Shown here piece by piece: positions 11,506 to 20,829 of a DNA stretch of 64,000 nt. Within the stretch, counting starts at the first letter, position 1; every line of letters starts with the position of its first letter. Under the pieces are notes generated by a model, which did not search any database, was not told where the DNA came from, and saw nothing but the letters and a program-made list of their open reading frames with translations. The position numbers and the translations under genes were made by a program. The stretch comes from Burkholderia seminalis DSM 23518 (GTDB lineage Bacteria; Pseudomonadota; Gammaproteobacteria; Burkholderiales; Burkholderiaceae). The stretch spans positions 62,001-126,000 of the forward strand of contig NZ_CADFDK010000001.1 in the NCBI RefSeq assembly GCF_902832885.1, written 5' to 3'.

Positions 11506-11586
11506 GCGTCCGGCGGCTTGCGGCCGGACGCGGCGCGGCCGCATCGACGCGGCCGGCGAGACGCCGGCGCACGCAGGCGCGCCGGC
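11506..11586. repeat. Paired GC-rich hairpins in the folD-prlC gap
   Basis: In the 281-base gap 11320-11600 two perfect inverted repeats stand about 30 bases apart: a 9-bp stem at 11506-11514/11523-11531 and an 8-bp stem at 11563-11570/11579-11586, both with 8-nt loops. Neither has a T tract. They lie downstream of folD and could act as Rho-independent-like folds, mRNA 3' stabilisers or REP-type elements. The rest of the gap contains only the prlC leader. Confidence 0.45.
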
Positions 11587-11600
11587 TGAACGGGGATGCG

Positions 11601-12461
11601 TCAGGCCGCGGCGGCAGCGGCGCGTTCGGCGGATTCGATCGTGTTGACCAGCAGCATCGTGATGGTCATCGGGCCAACGCCGCCCGGCACCGGCGTGATG
11701 TAGCCGGCCACTTCCTTCACGCCCGCGAAATCGACGTCGCCGCACAGCTTGCCCGCATCGTCGCGGTTCATGCCGACGTCGATCACCGTCGCGCCCGGCT
11801 TCACCATGTCGGCGGTCAGGATGTTGCGCTTGCCGACCGCGGCGACCACGATGTCGGCTTGCCGCGTGTGCGCGGCGAGGTCGCGCGTCTTGCTGTGGCA
11901 GATCGTCACGGTCGCGCCGGCGTCGAGCAGCATCATCGCCATCGGCTTGCCGACGATGTTCGAACGGCCGATCACGACCGCATTCGCGCCCTGCAGCGCG
12001 ATGCCGTGCGCCTCGAACATCTTCATCACGCCGTACGGCGTGCACGGGCGGAACAGCGGCTTGCCGGTCATCAGCGCGCCGGCGTTCGCGACGTGAAAGC
12101 CGTCGACATCCTTCTCCGGCGCGATCGCCTCGATCACCTTGTGGCTGTCGATATGCGCGGGCAGCGGCAGCTGCACGAGGATGCCGTGGATCTTCGGGTC
12201 GCGGTTCAGCTCGTCGATGCGCGCGAGCAGGTCGGCTTCCGACAGCGTGGCCGGGTAGGCATCCTTCAGCGAGAAGAAACCATTGTCCTCGCACGCCTTG
12301 ATCTTGTTGCGCACGTAGACTTCGCTCGCCGGGTTTTCGCCGACGAGGATCACCGCGAGACCAGGCTGGTGGCCGCGAGCGGTCAGGGCGGCGGCGCGTT
12401 CGGCGGCCTGGGCGCGCAAGGTCTTCGAAAGGGCGTTGCCGTCGATGAGGAGGGCTGTCAT
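11601..12461 (-). CDS. folD: Methylenetetrahydrofolate dehydrogenase / cyclohydrolase
   Basis: Bifunctional cytoplasmic enzyme interconverting 5,10-methylene-, methenyl- and 10-formyl-tetrahydrofolate with NADP. 286 residues, the usual length. Catalytic and folate-site motifs: [16 protein letters not shown] (Tyr/Lys), [16 protein letters not shown], and the NADP/folate signature [13 protein letters not shown] near the C-terminus. The start at 12461 begins [11 protein letters not shown]; the 36 upstream codons in frame lack family similarity and overlap a TATAAT-like box. Confidence 0.96.
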   Translation of the reverse strand: MTALLIDGNALSKTLRAQAAERAAALTARGHQPGLAVILVGENPASEVYVRNKIKACEDNGFFSLKDAYPATLSEADLLARIDELNRDPKIHGILVQLPLPAHIDSHKVIEAIAPEKDVDGFHVANAGALMTGKPLFRPCTPYGVMKMFEAHGIALQGANAVVIGRSNIVGKPMAMMLLDAGATVTICHSKTRDLAAHTRQADIVVAAVGKRNILTADMVKPGATVIDVGMNRDDAGKLCGDVDFAGVKEVAGYITPVPGGVGPMTITMLLVNTIESAERAAAAAA

Positions 12462-12530
12462 GGTGGTGGGTCCTGCCGGGAAGTTGGAATGCGGGCGTAC
12501 GGCGCCGGAAGCGCCGCAGCAAAGCACGCA

Positions 12531-12536
12531 ATTATA
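12531..12536 (-). promoter_or_regulatory. Possible -10 box for folD
   Basis: A perfect TATAAT is read on the minus strand about 70 bases upstream of the folD start, but no convincing -35 hexamer lies 16-18 bases upstream. The surrounding gap (12462-12703) also contains an 8-bp GC inverted repeat at 12620-12627/12638-12645 downstream of the response-regulator gene. Confidence 0.35.
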
Positions 12537-12703
12537 CCGTTCGCTTGCTGCCGTCCGACAGCGAATCAACGGGAAGCGTCATGGTCGCGGCGCGCGTGCG
12601 CCGGGAGGAAAGGCCGCCGCCGCGCGAGTGGGCCGCATCGCGCGGGGCGGCAAGCGCCGGTGGCGGGCCGGGCGGGCAGCGCCGCCGCGGCCGCTGAGGA
12701 CGC

Positions 12704-13342
12704 TCAGGCCTGCTTCTTCGACAGCGCGAGGCGCAGCAGGTCGGCCACCGTGTTGACGTTGAGCTTTTCCATGATGTTCGCGCGGTGCGCTTCGACCGTC
12801 TTGATGCTGATGCCGAGATCGTCGGCGATCTGCTTGTTCAGGCGGCCCGCGATGATGCGTTCGAGCACCTGCTGCTCGCGCGCGGTCAGCTTCGACAGGC
12901 GCTCGCTCGCGGCACGCTGTTCCTGGACGCTCTTGCTTTCGCTTCGGGCCTTGTCGAGCATCCGCTCGACGAGCTTGCGCAGCTCGGCTTCGTCGAACGG
13001 TTTCTCGATAAAGTCCATCGCACCCTTTTTCATCGTCGACACGGCCATCGGCACGTCGCCGTGACCCGTGACGAAGATGATCGGCAGCGCGGCGTTGTCG
13101 GCGATCAGGCGCTCCTGCAGCTCGAGGCCGCTCATGCCCGACATCCGCACGTCGAGGATCAGGCACGCGATCTGGCCGGCCTGCTGCGCCGGCTGGTAGG
13201 CATCGAGGAACTGCTCGGCGCTCGAGAAGCATTGCACGCGATAGCCGTTCGCCTCCAGCAGCCAGCGCAGCGAGTCCCGTACGGCCTCGTCGTCGTCGAC
13301 GACAAAGACGGTTTCCTGAGTGGTGGTGACAGGGCTATTCAT
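12704..13342 (-). CDS. FixJ/NarL-type response regulator
   Basis: Two-component transcription factor, 212 residues from ATG 13342, which has GGGAGA just upstream. The receiver domain shows DDD at 16-18, the phospho-acceptor Asp64 in LILDVRMSGMSG, and the Thr/Lys switch residues in FVTGHGD and EKPF. A LuxR-type helix-turn-helix follows (LTAREQQVLERI, NKQIADDLGISIKTVEAHR). It ends 243 bases before folD. Unusually, no stop separates it from the upstream kinase frame, so it might also be made as the C-terminus of a 1050-residue fusion. Target genes are unknown; the divergent aceEF-lpdA cluster is one candidate. Confidence 0.93.
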   Translation of the reverse strand: MNSPVTTTQETVFVVDDDEAVRDSLRWLLEANGYRVQCFSSAEQFLDAYQPAQQAGQIACLILDVRMSGMSGLELQERLIADNAALPIIFVTGHGDVPMAVSTMKKGAMDFIEKPFDEAELRKLVERMLDKARSESKSVQEQRAASERLSKLTAREQQVLERIIAGRLNKQIADDLGISIKTVEAHRANIMEKLNVNTVADLLRLALSKKQA

Positions 13343-15856
13343 AGTTCTCCCGTAACGGTATGTGATGCCGATGCCTCGCGCCCCCCCTTGGCCGAGATCA
13401 GCGGGTTCCCCAATGGGCAGGCTGCAGTGGAACGTCGCGCCGGAAATGCGGCCATCCGGCTCGACGTTGTTGACCACCCACAGACGCCCCCGATGCGATT
13501 CGATGATCGAACGGCAGATGTTCAGCCCCATGCCCATGCCATCGGACTTGGTGCTGTAAAACGGTTCGAACAGGCGCTCGGCGGTCGCTTCGTCGACGCC
13601 CGGACCCTGGTCGATCACGCGGATGTCGACGAAACCCGCGTCGATGTCGGCGACGACGCGGATCACGCCGTCCGCCGAGGCCGGCTTCACGTCGGCCATC
13701 GCCTCGGCCGCGTTCTTCATCAGGTTCATCAACACCTGCTCGATCAGCACGGGGTCGACATAAATAATAGGCATTCTTGCGAGGATTTCCGTGACGATCC
13801 GGATCCTGCGCTTCCTGGCCTCGATTTCGGCGAGCCCGACCGCGTCGGCGACGATGTCCGCGACCCGGGCCGGCTGGCGTTTCGGCTCGCTGCGCTTCAC
13901 GAATTCGCGGATCCGCTTGACGATCATCCCGGCGCGCAGCGCCTGCTGCGCGGTCTTTTCCAGCGCGGGTTGCAGCGTCTCGGGCGTGCCGCGGCCGCTC
14001 TTGACGAGCGCGAGCGTGCCCGAGCAGTAGTTGTTGATCGCGGCGAGCGGCTGGTTCAATTCGTGAGCAATCGACGACGCCATTTCACCCATCGTCATCA
14101 ATCGGCTCGTGAACTGCAGCTTTTCTTCCTGCTGGTGCGCGAGTTCCTGCGCCTTCTTGCGGGTCGTGATGTCGGTCGCGATCTGCATCTGCGCGAGGTG
14201 GCCGTCGACCCACTGGATGTACTGGCGGCGCACCTCGAACCATTTCTGGATGCTTTCGACGTACACCTCCTGCGCATCGGCGGTGCTGCTCGTCAGCGCG
14301 GCGGCCGGCAGGCCCGCGAACGCGTCGACCATGTCGATCGAGTCGGACGATGCCTGCGCGCGGTCGAAGCCGCCGCCCGACAGTTCCAGATGGCCGTCCG
14401 GGCGGATGCCGAACAGGTGGCGGTAGTAGCGGTTCGCGAACAGCAGCTCGGCTTCGTCGGCGGCGAGCACCGACACCGCGGCGTCGAGGCTTTCGAGCAC
14501 CGTCGTGAAGCGTTCGTGCGCGGCCGCGAGCTCCTCGCGCGCGCGCTTCGGTTCGGTGATGTCGGTCATCGACGACATCCAGCCGGTCTGGCGGCCCGAA
14601 CTGTCGATCAGCGGCGACACGTACAGGCGCGCATGGAACAGCGTGCCGTTCTTGCGCCGTACGCGCAGCTCGAAGCCCGAGCTCGGCGCCTTGCCGCGCA
14701 GCGTCATGTCGAGCTGGCGCTGCATTTCCGGGTAGGCGTCGCGTGGCCAGTACGGGAACGGCGCGACCTTGCCGACGAGGTCGGTTTCGTCCCAGCCCGT
14801 CATCCGGCAGAACGCGGGGTTCACGTGCGTGATGCGGCCGTGCATGTCGAGCACGCGCATGCCGATCAGCACCGAGTTTTCCATCGCGCGGCGGAAGAAC
14901 GCTTCCGCGTACAGCGCCTGCTGCGCCTCGAAGCGCTGGCGCGTGTGCTTCCACAGGCTCCAGAGGCTCCACAGCACGAAGCACGACAGGCCGGCGACGA
15001 GCCACACGAGCGTGTTGTTGGTCAGGTTCGTGAGCTGCGGGAATGCGTACACGCGCACCGTCAGCCCCTGGCCGGGCGGATCGAGCGGCAGGTCGTAGTG
15101 CGAGTCGCGCGGCAGGCGCGGGCGCGTCGACGTGGACGACAGCTCGCGGTTGTTCGCGTCGGTGATCGAGATCTTGTACTTCGACGACAGTTCCTGCGGG
15201 ATGTCGTGCTTCAGGATGCCCTCGACCGAGAACACCGCGGCGATCGAGCCGAGATATTCGCGGTCGCCGCGCATCACGGGCGTCTGCAGCGTGATGAAGC
15301 CGTTGCCGAAGTCGTCGTAGATCAGCGGAGAATAGGCCTGGCGGCGCGTGCTGCGCGCTTCGTCGTACGCGCCGCGCACGGCGTCCTGCATCTGCGCGTC
15401 GCCCGGCTTCGCGAGCCGCTGGCCGAGCAGCGGCGGATGCACGGTCGGCCAGCGCTGCACGCCGGGCGCGGTGTACCAGTTCAGGTAGAGGATTTCCGGA
15501 TGCGTCTGCATCACGTCCGCGACGGCCATCTGGAATGCGTTCTGGTCGAGGCGGCCCGACGCGAGATCGCGCGACAGCGCCTGCAGCTGTTCTTGCGCGC
15601 CCGTCATCGACAGGCGGATCTGTTGCTGCGCCCAGGCGACGTTACGGAACAGGGTGTCTTCCTGCTGCTGCTGTTCGCGGCGATTGAGGCTCCACAGGAT
15701 GAGGCTCATCACCACGAGAAATACCAGGATCGACAGTAGCGGCGTCAGCAAATAGGAATTGGACCACCACGGTCCGTGGTGCCAACGGGACGGCTGCGAC
15801 TCCGCCGGCGGGCCCGACGGTCGCGCCGAGCGTGCGAAAAGCCGATCGGTCAACAT
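13340..15856 (-). CDS. Membrane PAS-domain sensor histidine kinase (FixL/DctB-like), frame runs on into the response regulator
   Basis: From ATG 15856: a membrane helix near residues 35-55, a periplasmic sensor segment of about 250 residues, a second helix (LVWLVAGLSCFVLWSLW), then PAS/PAC (RITHVNPAFCRMTGW), a second PAS-like region, HisKA with the phospho-His at about 598 (SSIAHELNQPLAAINN), and an ATPase domain (MGMGLNICRSIIESHRG). The kinase module ends near 13400. As given, the frame has no stop until 12704, fusing it to the regulator. Removing one base from the C7 run at 13381-13387 would end the kinase at TGA 13341-13339, overlapping the regulator ATG (ATGA). Either an indel, a natural fusion or slippage. 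Ligand unknown. Confidence 0.85.
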
Positions 15857-16017
15857 GGCAGGATTGTAGCGCAGCGCAATACATGGAAAACCGGTACCGG
15901 ATATGTTGAACGGAAACGGATTTGTTCCGCCGTGGCGTGCCGCCGCGCCCCGAAGCATGGGTGCGGCGCAGCAATATTTCGCATTGCGAGAAAAGATCTC
16001 ACAATTCGAAAATTTTG

Positions 16018-16047
16018 TTGCGCAGGCCCGCGCACGCTCATTACAAT
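16018..16047 (+). promoter_or_regulatory. Candidate aceE promoter
   Basis: TTGCGC (16018-16023) and TACAAT (16042-16047) are 18 bases apart in the 273-base divergent gap between the sensor kinase and aceE, about 83 bases before the aceE start. Moderate match only; the leader ends in AGGAGA before the ATG. Confidence 0.45.
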
Positions 16048-16129
16048 CCGCTGGAGCTTGCCCGCAGCCGGCCGCGTCGCGTCGTCTGCATGAGAGCGAT
16101 CCTCACATTCCAGGACCCAGGAGACGAGA

Positions 16130-18826
16130 ATGTCCGCTGTACCGAACGAAGTGATGAAATATGTCGCCGCCGATCGTGACGACGACCCGCAAGAAACCAT
16201 CGAGTGGCTGGAGTCGCTCGATGGCGTGATCTCCTCCGTGGGCACCGGCCGCGCGCATTACCTGATCGAAAAACAGATCGAGTTCGCCCGCATGCACGGC
16301 GAGCACCTGCCGTTCTCCGCCAACACCCCGTACATCAACACGATCCCGGTCGAAGCCCAGGCGAAGATCCCGGGCGACCAGGACATCGAGCACCGCATCC
16401 GTTCGTACACGCGCTGGAACGCGCTGGCGATGGTGCTGCGTGCCGGCAAGGACACGAACGTCGGCGGCCACATCGCCTCGTTCGCATCGGCCGCGACGCT
16501 CTACGACGTCGGCTACAACCACTTCTGGCACGCGGCGTCCGACCAGCACGGCGGCGATCTCGTGTTCGTGCAGGGTCACTCGTCGCCGGGCGTGTACTCG
16601 CGCGCGTTCCTGCTCGGCCGCCTGAAGGAAGAGCAGCTCGACAACTTCCGCCAGGAAGTCGACGGCCAGGGCATCTCGTCGTACCCGCACCCGTGGCTGA
16701 TGCCGGACTTCTGGCAATTCCCGACCGTGTCGATGGGTCTCGGCCCGATCATGGCGATCTACCAGGCGCGCTTCATGAAGTACCTGCAGGCGCGCGGCAT
16801 CGCGAAGACGGAAGGCCGCAAGGTGTGGGCGTTCCTCGGCGACGGCGAGACGGACGAACCGGAATCGCTCGGCGCGATCGGGATGGCGAGCCGCGAGAAG
16901 CTCGACAACCTCGTGTTCGTGATCAACTGCAACCTGCAGCGTCTCGACGGCCCGGTGCGCGGCAACGGCAAGATCATCCAGGAACTCGAATCGGAATTCC
17001 GCGGCGCCGGCTGGAACGTGATCAAGGTCATCTGGGGCAGCCGCTGGGATGCGCTGTTCGCGCGCGACAAGTCGGGCGCGTTGATGCGCCGCATGATGGA
17101 AGTCGTCGACGGCGAATACCAGACGTACAAGTCGGAGTCGGGCGCGTTCGTTCGCGAGCACTTCTTCAACACGCCTGAACTGAAGGCGCTCGTCGCCGAC
17201 TGGTCGGACGACGACATCTGGGCGCTGAACCGCGGCGGCCACGATCCGCACAAGATCTACGCGGCGTTCCACGAAGCGTCGAACACGAAGGGCGCGCCGA
17301 CCGTCATCCTCGCGAAGACCATCAAGGGCTACGGGATGGGCGAGTCGGGCCAGGCGATGAACATCACGCACCAGCAGAAGAAGCTGCCGGTCGAGCAACT
17401 GAAGAAGTTCCGTGACCAGTTCCGTCTGCCGATCACCGACGAGCAGATCGCCGACGTGCCGTACCTCAAGTTCGAGGAAGGTTCGAAGGAACTCGAATAC
17501 ATGCGCCAGAAGCGCATGGACCTCGGCGGCTACCTGCCGCATCGCCGCGAGAAGGCGACGTCGCTGCCGGTGCCGGCGCTCGACGCGTTCGAGCCGCTGC
17601 TGAAGGGCACGGGCGAAGGCCGCGAGATCTCGACGACGATGGCGTTCGTGCGGATCCTGAACATCCTGCTGAAGGACAAGGCGCTGGGCAAGCGCGTGGT
17701 GCCGATCGTCCCGGACGAATCGCGTACGTTCGGCATGGAAGGCCTGTTCCGCCAGATCGGCATCTGGAACCAGGAAGGCCAGAAGTACGTGCCGGAAGAT
17801 TCCGACCAGCTGATGTTCTACAAGGAATCGGAAACCGGCCAGATCCTGCAGGAAGGCATCAACGAAGCGGGCGGCATGTGCGACTGGATCGCGGCGGCGA
17901 CGTCGTACTCGACGCACGGCGAGATCATGGTGCCGTTCTACATCTTCTATTCGATGTTCGGCTTCCAGCGGATCGGCGACCTCGCATGGGCCGCGGGCGA
18001 CATGCGTTCGCGCGGCTTCCTGCTCGGCGGCACGGCGGGCCGCACGACGCTGAACGGCGAAGGCCTGCAGCACGAAGACGGCCACTCGCTCCTGTGGGCG
18101 GCATCGGTGCCGAACTGCGTGAGCTACGACCCGACGTTCGGCTATGAACTCGCCGTGATCGTTCAGGACGGCCTGCGCCGCATGGTGCAGGACCAGGAAG
18201 ACGTGTACTACTACATCACGGTGATGAACGAGAACTACGAGCACCCGGCGATTCCGCAGGGCGACCACGTGGCGGCCGACATCATCAAGGGCATGTACGC
18301 GTTCAGGAAGGCCGACGCCGACAAGAAGGCGCCGCGCGTCCAGCTGCTCGGCGCGGGCACGATCTTCAACGAAGTGATCGCCGCCGCCGACCTGCTGAAG
18401 AACGACTGGGGCGTCGCCGCCGACCTGTGGAGCGTGCCGAGCTTCACCGAGCTCGCGCGCGAAGGCCATCAGGTCGAACGCTGGAACCTGCTCCATCCGA
18501 CCGAAGAGCGTCGCCTGTCGCACGTGCAGAAGTGCCTGAAGGACACGCAGGGCCCGGTCATCGCATCGACCGACTACGTCCGTGCGCTGGTCGACCAGAT
18601 CCGCGGCCAGATCGATCGCCGCTTCGTCGTGCTGGGCACGGACGGCTTCGGCCGCTCGGATACCCGCGAGAAGCTGCGTCACTTCTTCGAAGTCGACCGT
18701 CACTGGGTCACCGTCGCCGCGCTCAACGCGCTGGCCGACGAAGGCACGATCGAGCGCAAGGTGGTCGCGGACGCGATTGCCAAGTACAACCTCGATCCGT
18801 CCAAGCCCAACCCGATGACCGTTTAA
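16130..18826 (+). CDS. aceE: Pyruvate dehydrogenase E1 component, homodimeric type
   Basis: Thiamine-diphosphate enzyme that decarboxylates pyruvate and reductively acetylates the lipoyl groups of AceF. 898 residues, as in proteobacterial homodimeric E1. The ThDP-binding signature FLGDGETDEPES is followed about 30 residues later by VINCNLQRLDGPVRGN. Other conserved stretches include RFLLGGTAGRTTL-like GFLLGGTAGRTTLNGEG and HEDGHSLL. A clear AGGAGA precedes ATG 16130. aceF begins 67 bases downstream and lpdA follows, so the three subunits of the complex are clustered. Confidence 0.98.
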   Translation: MSAVPNEVMKYVAADRDDDPQETIEWLESLDGVISSVGTGRAHYLIEKQIEFARMHGEHLPFSANTPYINTIPVEAQAKIPGDQDIEHRIRSYTRWNALAMVLRAGKDTNVGGHIASFASAATLYDVGYNHFWHAASDQHGGDLVFVQGHSSPGVYSRAFLLGRLKEEQLDNFRQEVDGQGISSYPHPWLMPDFWQFPTVSMGLGPIMAIYQARFMKYLQARGIAKTEGRKVWAFLGDGETDEPESLGAIGMASREKLDNLVFVINCNLQRLDGPVRGNGKIIQELESEFRGAGWNVIKVIWGSRWDALFARDKSGALMRRMMEVVDGEYQTYKSESGAFVREHFFNTPELKALVADWSDDDIWALNRGGHDPHKIYAAFHEASNTKGAPTVILAKTIKGYGMGESGQAMNITHQQKKLPVEQLKKFRDQFRLPITDEQIADVPYLKFEEGSKELEYMRQKRMDLGGYLPHRREKATSLPVPALDAFEPLLKGTGEGREISTTMAFVRILNILLKDKALGKRVVPIVPDESRTFGMEGLFRQIGIWNQEGQKYVPEDSDQLMFYKESETGQILQEGINEAGGMCDWIAAATSYSTHGEIMVPFYIFYSMFGFQRIGDLAWAAGDMRSRGFLLGGTAGRTTLNGEGLQHEDGHSLLWAASVPNCVSYDPTFGYELAVIVQDGLRRMVQDQEDVYYYITVMNENYEHPAIPQGDHVAADIIKGMYAFRKADADKKAPRVQLLGAGTIFNEVIAAADLLKNDWGVAADLWSVPSFTELAREGHQVERWNLLHPTEERRLSHVQKCLKDTQGPVIASTDYVRALVDQIRGQIDRRFVVLGTDGFGRSDTREKLRHFFEVDRHWVTVAALNALADEGTIERKVVADAIAKYNLDPSKPNPMTV

Positions 18827-18893
18827 CGCACACGCCGTGTAATGCCCGCGTCGCTCCCGCGAGGAGCGCGCGCGGCCATGGAGACAGAAACAG

Positions 18894-20546
18894 ATGAGTC
18901 AAGCGATCGAAGTGAAGGTGCCGGATATCGGCGATTACAAGGACGTGCCGGTGATCGAGATCGGCGTGAAGGTCGGCGATACGGTCGAGCCCGAGCAGTC
19001 GCTCGTCACGCTCGAGTCCGACAAGGCGACGATGGACGTGCCGAGCCCGGTGGGCGGCGTCGTGAAGGAAATCAAGGTCAAGGTGGGCGATTCCGTGTCG
19101 GAAGGCTCGCTGATCATCCTGCTCGAAGGCGCCGGCGCGGCGCAGGCCAACGGCGCGACTGCACCGGCCGCAGCGCCCGCTCCGGTGGCAGCGCCGGCCC
19201 CGGCCGCGGCTGCACCGGCGGCCGCACCGGCAGCAGCCGGCGGCACGCTCGAAGTGAAGGTGCCCGACATCGGCGATTACAAGGACGTGCCGGTGATCGA
19301 GATCGGCGTGAAGATCGGCGACACGGTCGAGAAGGAACAGTCGCTCGTCACGCTCGAGTCCGACAAGGCGACGATGGACGTGCCGAGCCCGGCCGCCGGC
19401 GTCGTGAAGGACATCAAGGTCAAGGTGGGTGATTCGGTATCGGAAGGCACGCTGATCGTGCTGCTCGAAGCCGCAGGCGCGTCCTCTGCCGCTGCGCAGG
19501 CGAGCGCACCGGAGCCGGCTGCGGCCGCGCCGGCTCCGGCACCCGCCGCCGCACCGGCACCCGCGAAGGCAGCGCCGGCACCGGCTGCCGCCGCACCGGC
19601 CGCCGCGCCGTCGGGCGAGTACCGCGCGAGCCATGCATCGCCGTCGGTGCGCAAGTTCGCGCGCGAACTCGGCGTCGACGTCGCACGCGTGCAGGGTTCG
19701 GGCCTGAAGGGCCGCATCACGAAGGACGACGTCACCGGTTTCGTGAAGGGCGTGATGACGGGCCAGCGCGCGGCACCGGGTGCAGCAGCGGCTGCGCCGG
19801 CAGGCGGCGGTGAGCTGAACCTGCTGCCGTGGCCGAAGGTCGACTTCTCGAAGTTCGGCCCGTTCGAGGCGAAGCCGCTGTCGCGCATCAAGAAGATTTC
19901 CGGCGCGAACCTGCATCGCAACTGGGTGATGATCCCGCACGTCACGAACAACGACGAAGCGGACATCACCGAGCTCGAAGCGCTGCGTGTCCAGCTGAAC
20001 AAGGAACACGAAAAGGCGGGCGTGAAGTTCACGATGCTCGCGTTCGTGATCAAGGCAGTCGTCGCCGCACTGAAGAAATTCCCGACCTTCAACGCGAGCC
20101 TCGACGGCGACAACCTCGTGTTCAAGCAGTACTTCCACGTCGGTTTCGCGGCCGATACGCCGAACGGCCTCGTCGTGCCGGTGATCCGCGATGCGGACAA
20201 GAAGGGCCTCGTCGACATCGCGAAGGAAATGAGCGACCTGTCGAAGGCCGCGCGCGAAGGCAAGCTGAAGCCGGACCAGATGCAGGGCGGCTGCTTCTCG
20301 ATCTCGTCGCTCGGCGGGATCGGCGGCACGAACTTCACGCCGATCATCAACGCGCCGGAAGTGGCGATCCTCGGGTTGTCGCGTGGGCAGATGAAGCCGG
20401 TGTGGGATGGCAAGCAGTTCGTGCCGCGTCTCATGCTGCCGCTGTCGCTGTCGTATGACCACCGTGTCATCGACGGTGCGGAGGCCGCACGGTTCAACGC
20501 GTATCTCGGTGCGTTGCTGGCCGATTTCCGCCGCATCATTCTTTGA
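18894..20546 (+). CDS. aceF: Dihydrolipoamide acetyltransferase (E2 of pyruvate dehydrogenase) with two lipoyl domains
   Basis: Core of the pyruvate dehydrogenase complex; transfers acetyl from lipoyl-lysine to CoA. 550 residues. Two almost identical lipoyl domains, about residues 6-80 and 120-194, each contain LESDKATMD with the lipoylated Lys at 44 and 158. Ala/Pro-rich hinges separate them. A peripheral-subunit-binding domain ([15 protein letters not shown], about 245-280) precedes the catalytic domain, whose active site is [15 protein letters not shown] with the catalytic His. E. coli AceF has three lipoyl domains, so two here is a lineage variant. The repeated modules are offset by exactly 342 bases. 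Confidence 0.97.
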   Translation: MSQAIEVKVPDIGDYKDVPVIEIGVKVGDTVEPEQSLVTLESDKATMDVPSPVGGVVKEIKVKVGDSVSEGSLIILLEGAGAAQANGATAPAAAPAPVAAPAPAAAAPAAAPAAAGGTLEVKVPDIGDYKDVPVIEIGVKIGDTVEKEQSLVTLESDKATMDVPSPAAGVVKDIKVKVGDSVSEGTLIVLLEAAGASSAAAQASAPEPAAAAPAPAPAAAPAPAKAAPAPAAAAPAAAPSGEYRASHASPSVRKFARELGVDVARVQGSGLKGRITKDDVTGFVKGVMTGQRAAPGAAAAAPAGGGELNLLPWPKVDFSKFGPFEAKPLSRIKKISGANLHRNWVMIPHVTNNDEADITELEALRVQLNKEHEKAGVKFTMLAFVIKAVVAALKKFPTFNASLDGDNLVFKQYFHVGFAADTPNGLVVPVIRDADKKGLVDIAKEMSDLSKAAREGKLKPDQMQGGCFSISSLGGIGGTNFTPIINAPEVAILGLSRGQMKPVWDGKQFVPRLMLPLSLSYDHRVIDGAEAARFNAYLGALLADFRRIIL

Positions 20547-20652
20547 TGAGATGAGGGGCTCGCGGGGGCGTGGTTCTTGTCGGTTCGCCACGCGCTTGTC
20601 GTTGAACCTGTTTTGCCAACGGTCTGCCGGCGTCGCCCCTGCGCGGGGCGGC

Positions 20653-20687
20653 GGTCACTTTTCTTTGTCTTCCAAAGAAAAGTGACC
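20653..20687. repeat. 15-bp perfect inverted repeat in the aceF-lpdA gap
   Basis: Arms at 20653-20667 and 20673-20687 (GGTCACTTTTCTTTG and its complement) with a 5-nt loop lie in the 283-base gap 20547-20829. The AT-rich arms contrast with the GC-rich surroundings. I recall similar dispersed palindromes with CTTTTCTTTG cores in Burkholderia genomes, but this window has no second copy. It could fold in the mRNA and tune aceF versus lpdA expression. The remainder of the gap shows no gene; lpdA has its own Shine-Dalgarno-like AAGGGGAC. Confidence 0.7.
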
Positions 20688-20829
20688 AAAAGAAAGGCGC
20701 GTCCTTGGGCGGACGGCAAAGGTGGTCCTGCCCAACGTCGCGTGCTCTTGTCAGGCCGCCTGTCGTCAGGTTCCGTCTTTCCGCCAGTCCCTCCCTCTCT
20801 CTCTGCAGCCAATCAAGAAGGGGACAGTC

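Noticed and set aside
12785-15739. A 984-codon plus-strand frame opposite the kinase and regulator
   Set aside because: No family motif, and it overlaps clear PAS, HisKA, ATPase, receiver and LuxR domains on the minus strand.
16103-18703. An 866-codon minus-strand frame opposite aceE
   Set aside because: Composition is dominated by Arg, His, Val and Ala with no recognisable domain; aceE fits all its family motifs on the opposite strand.
18909-19480. Direct repeat in aceF as a mobile or CRISPR-like element
   Set aside because: The copies are in-frame lipoyl domains of a single protein.
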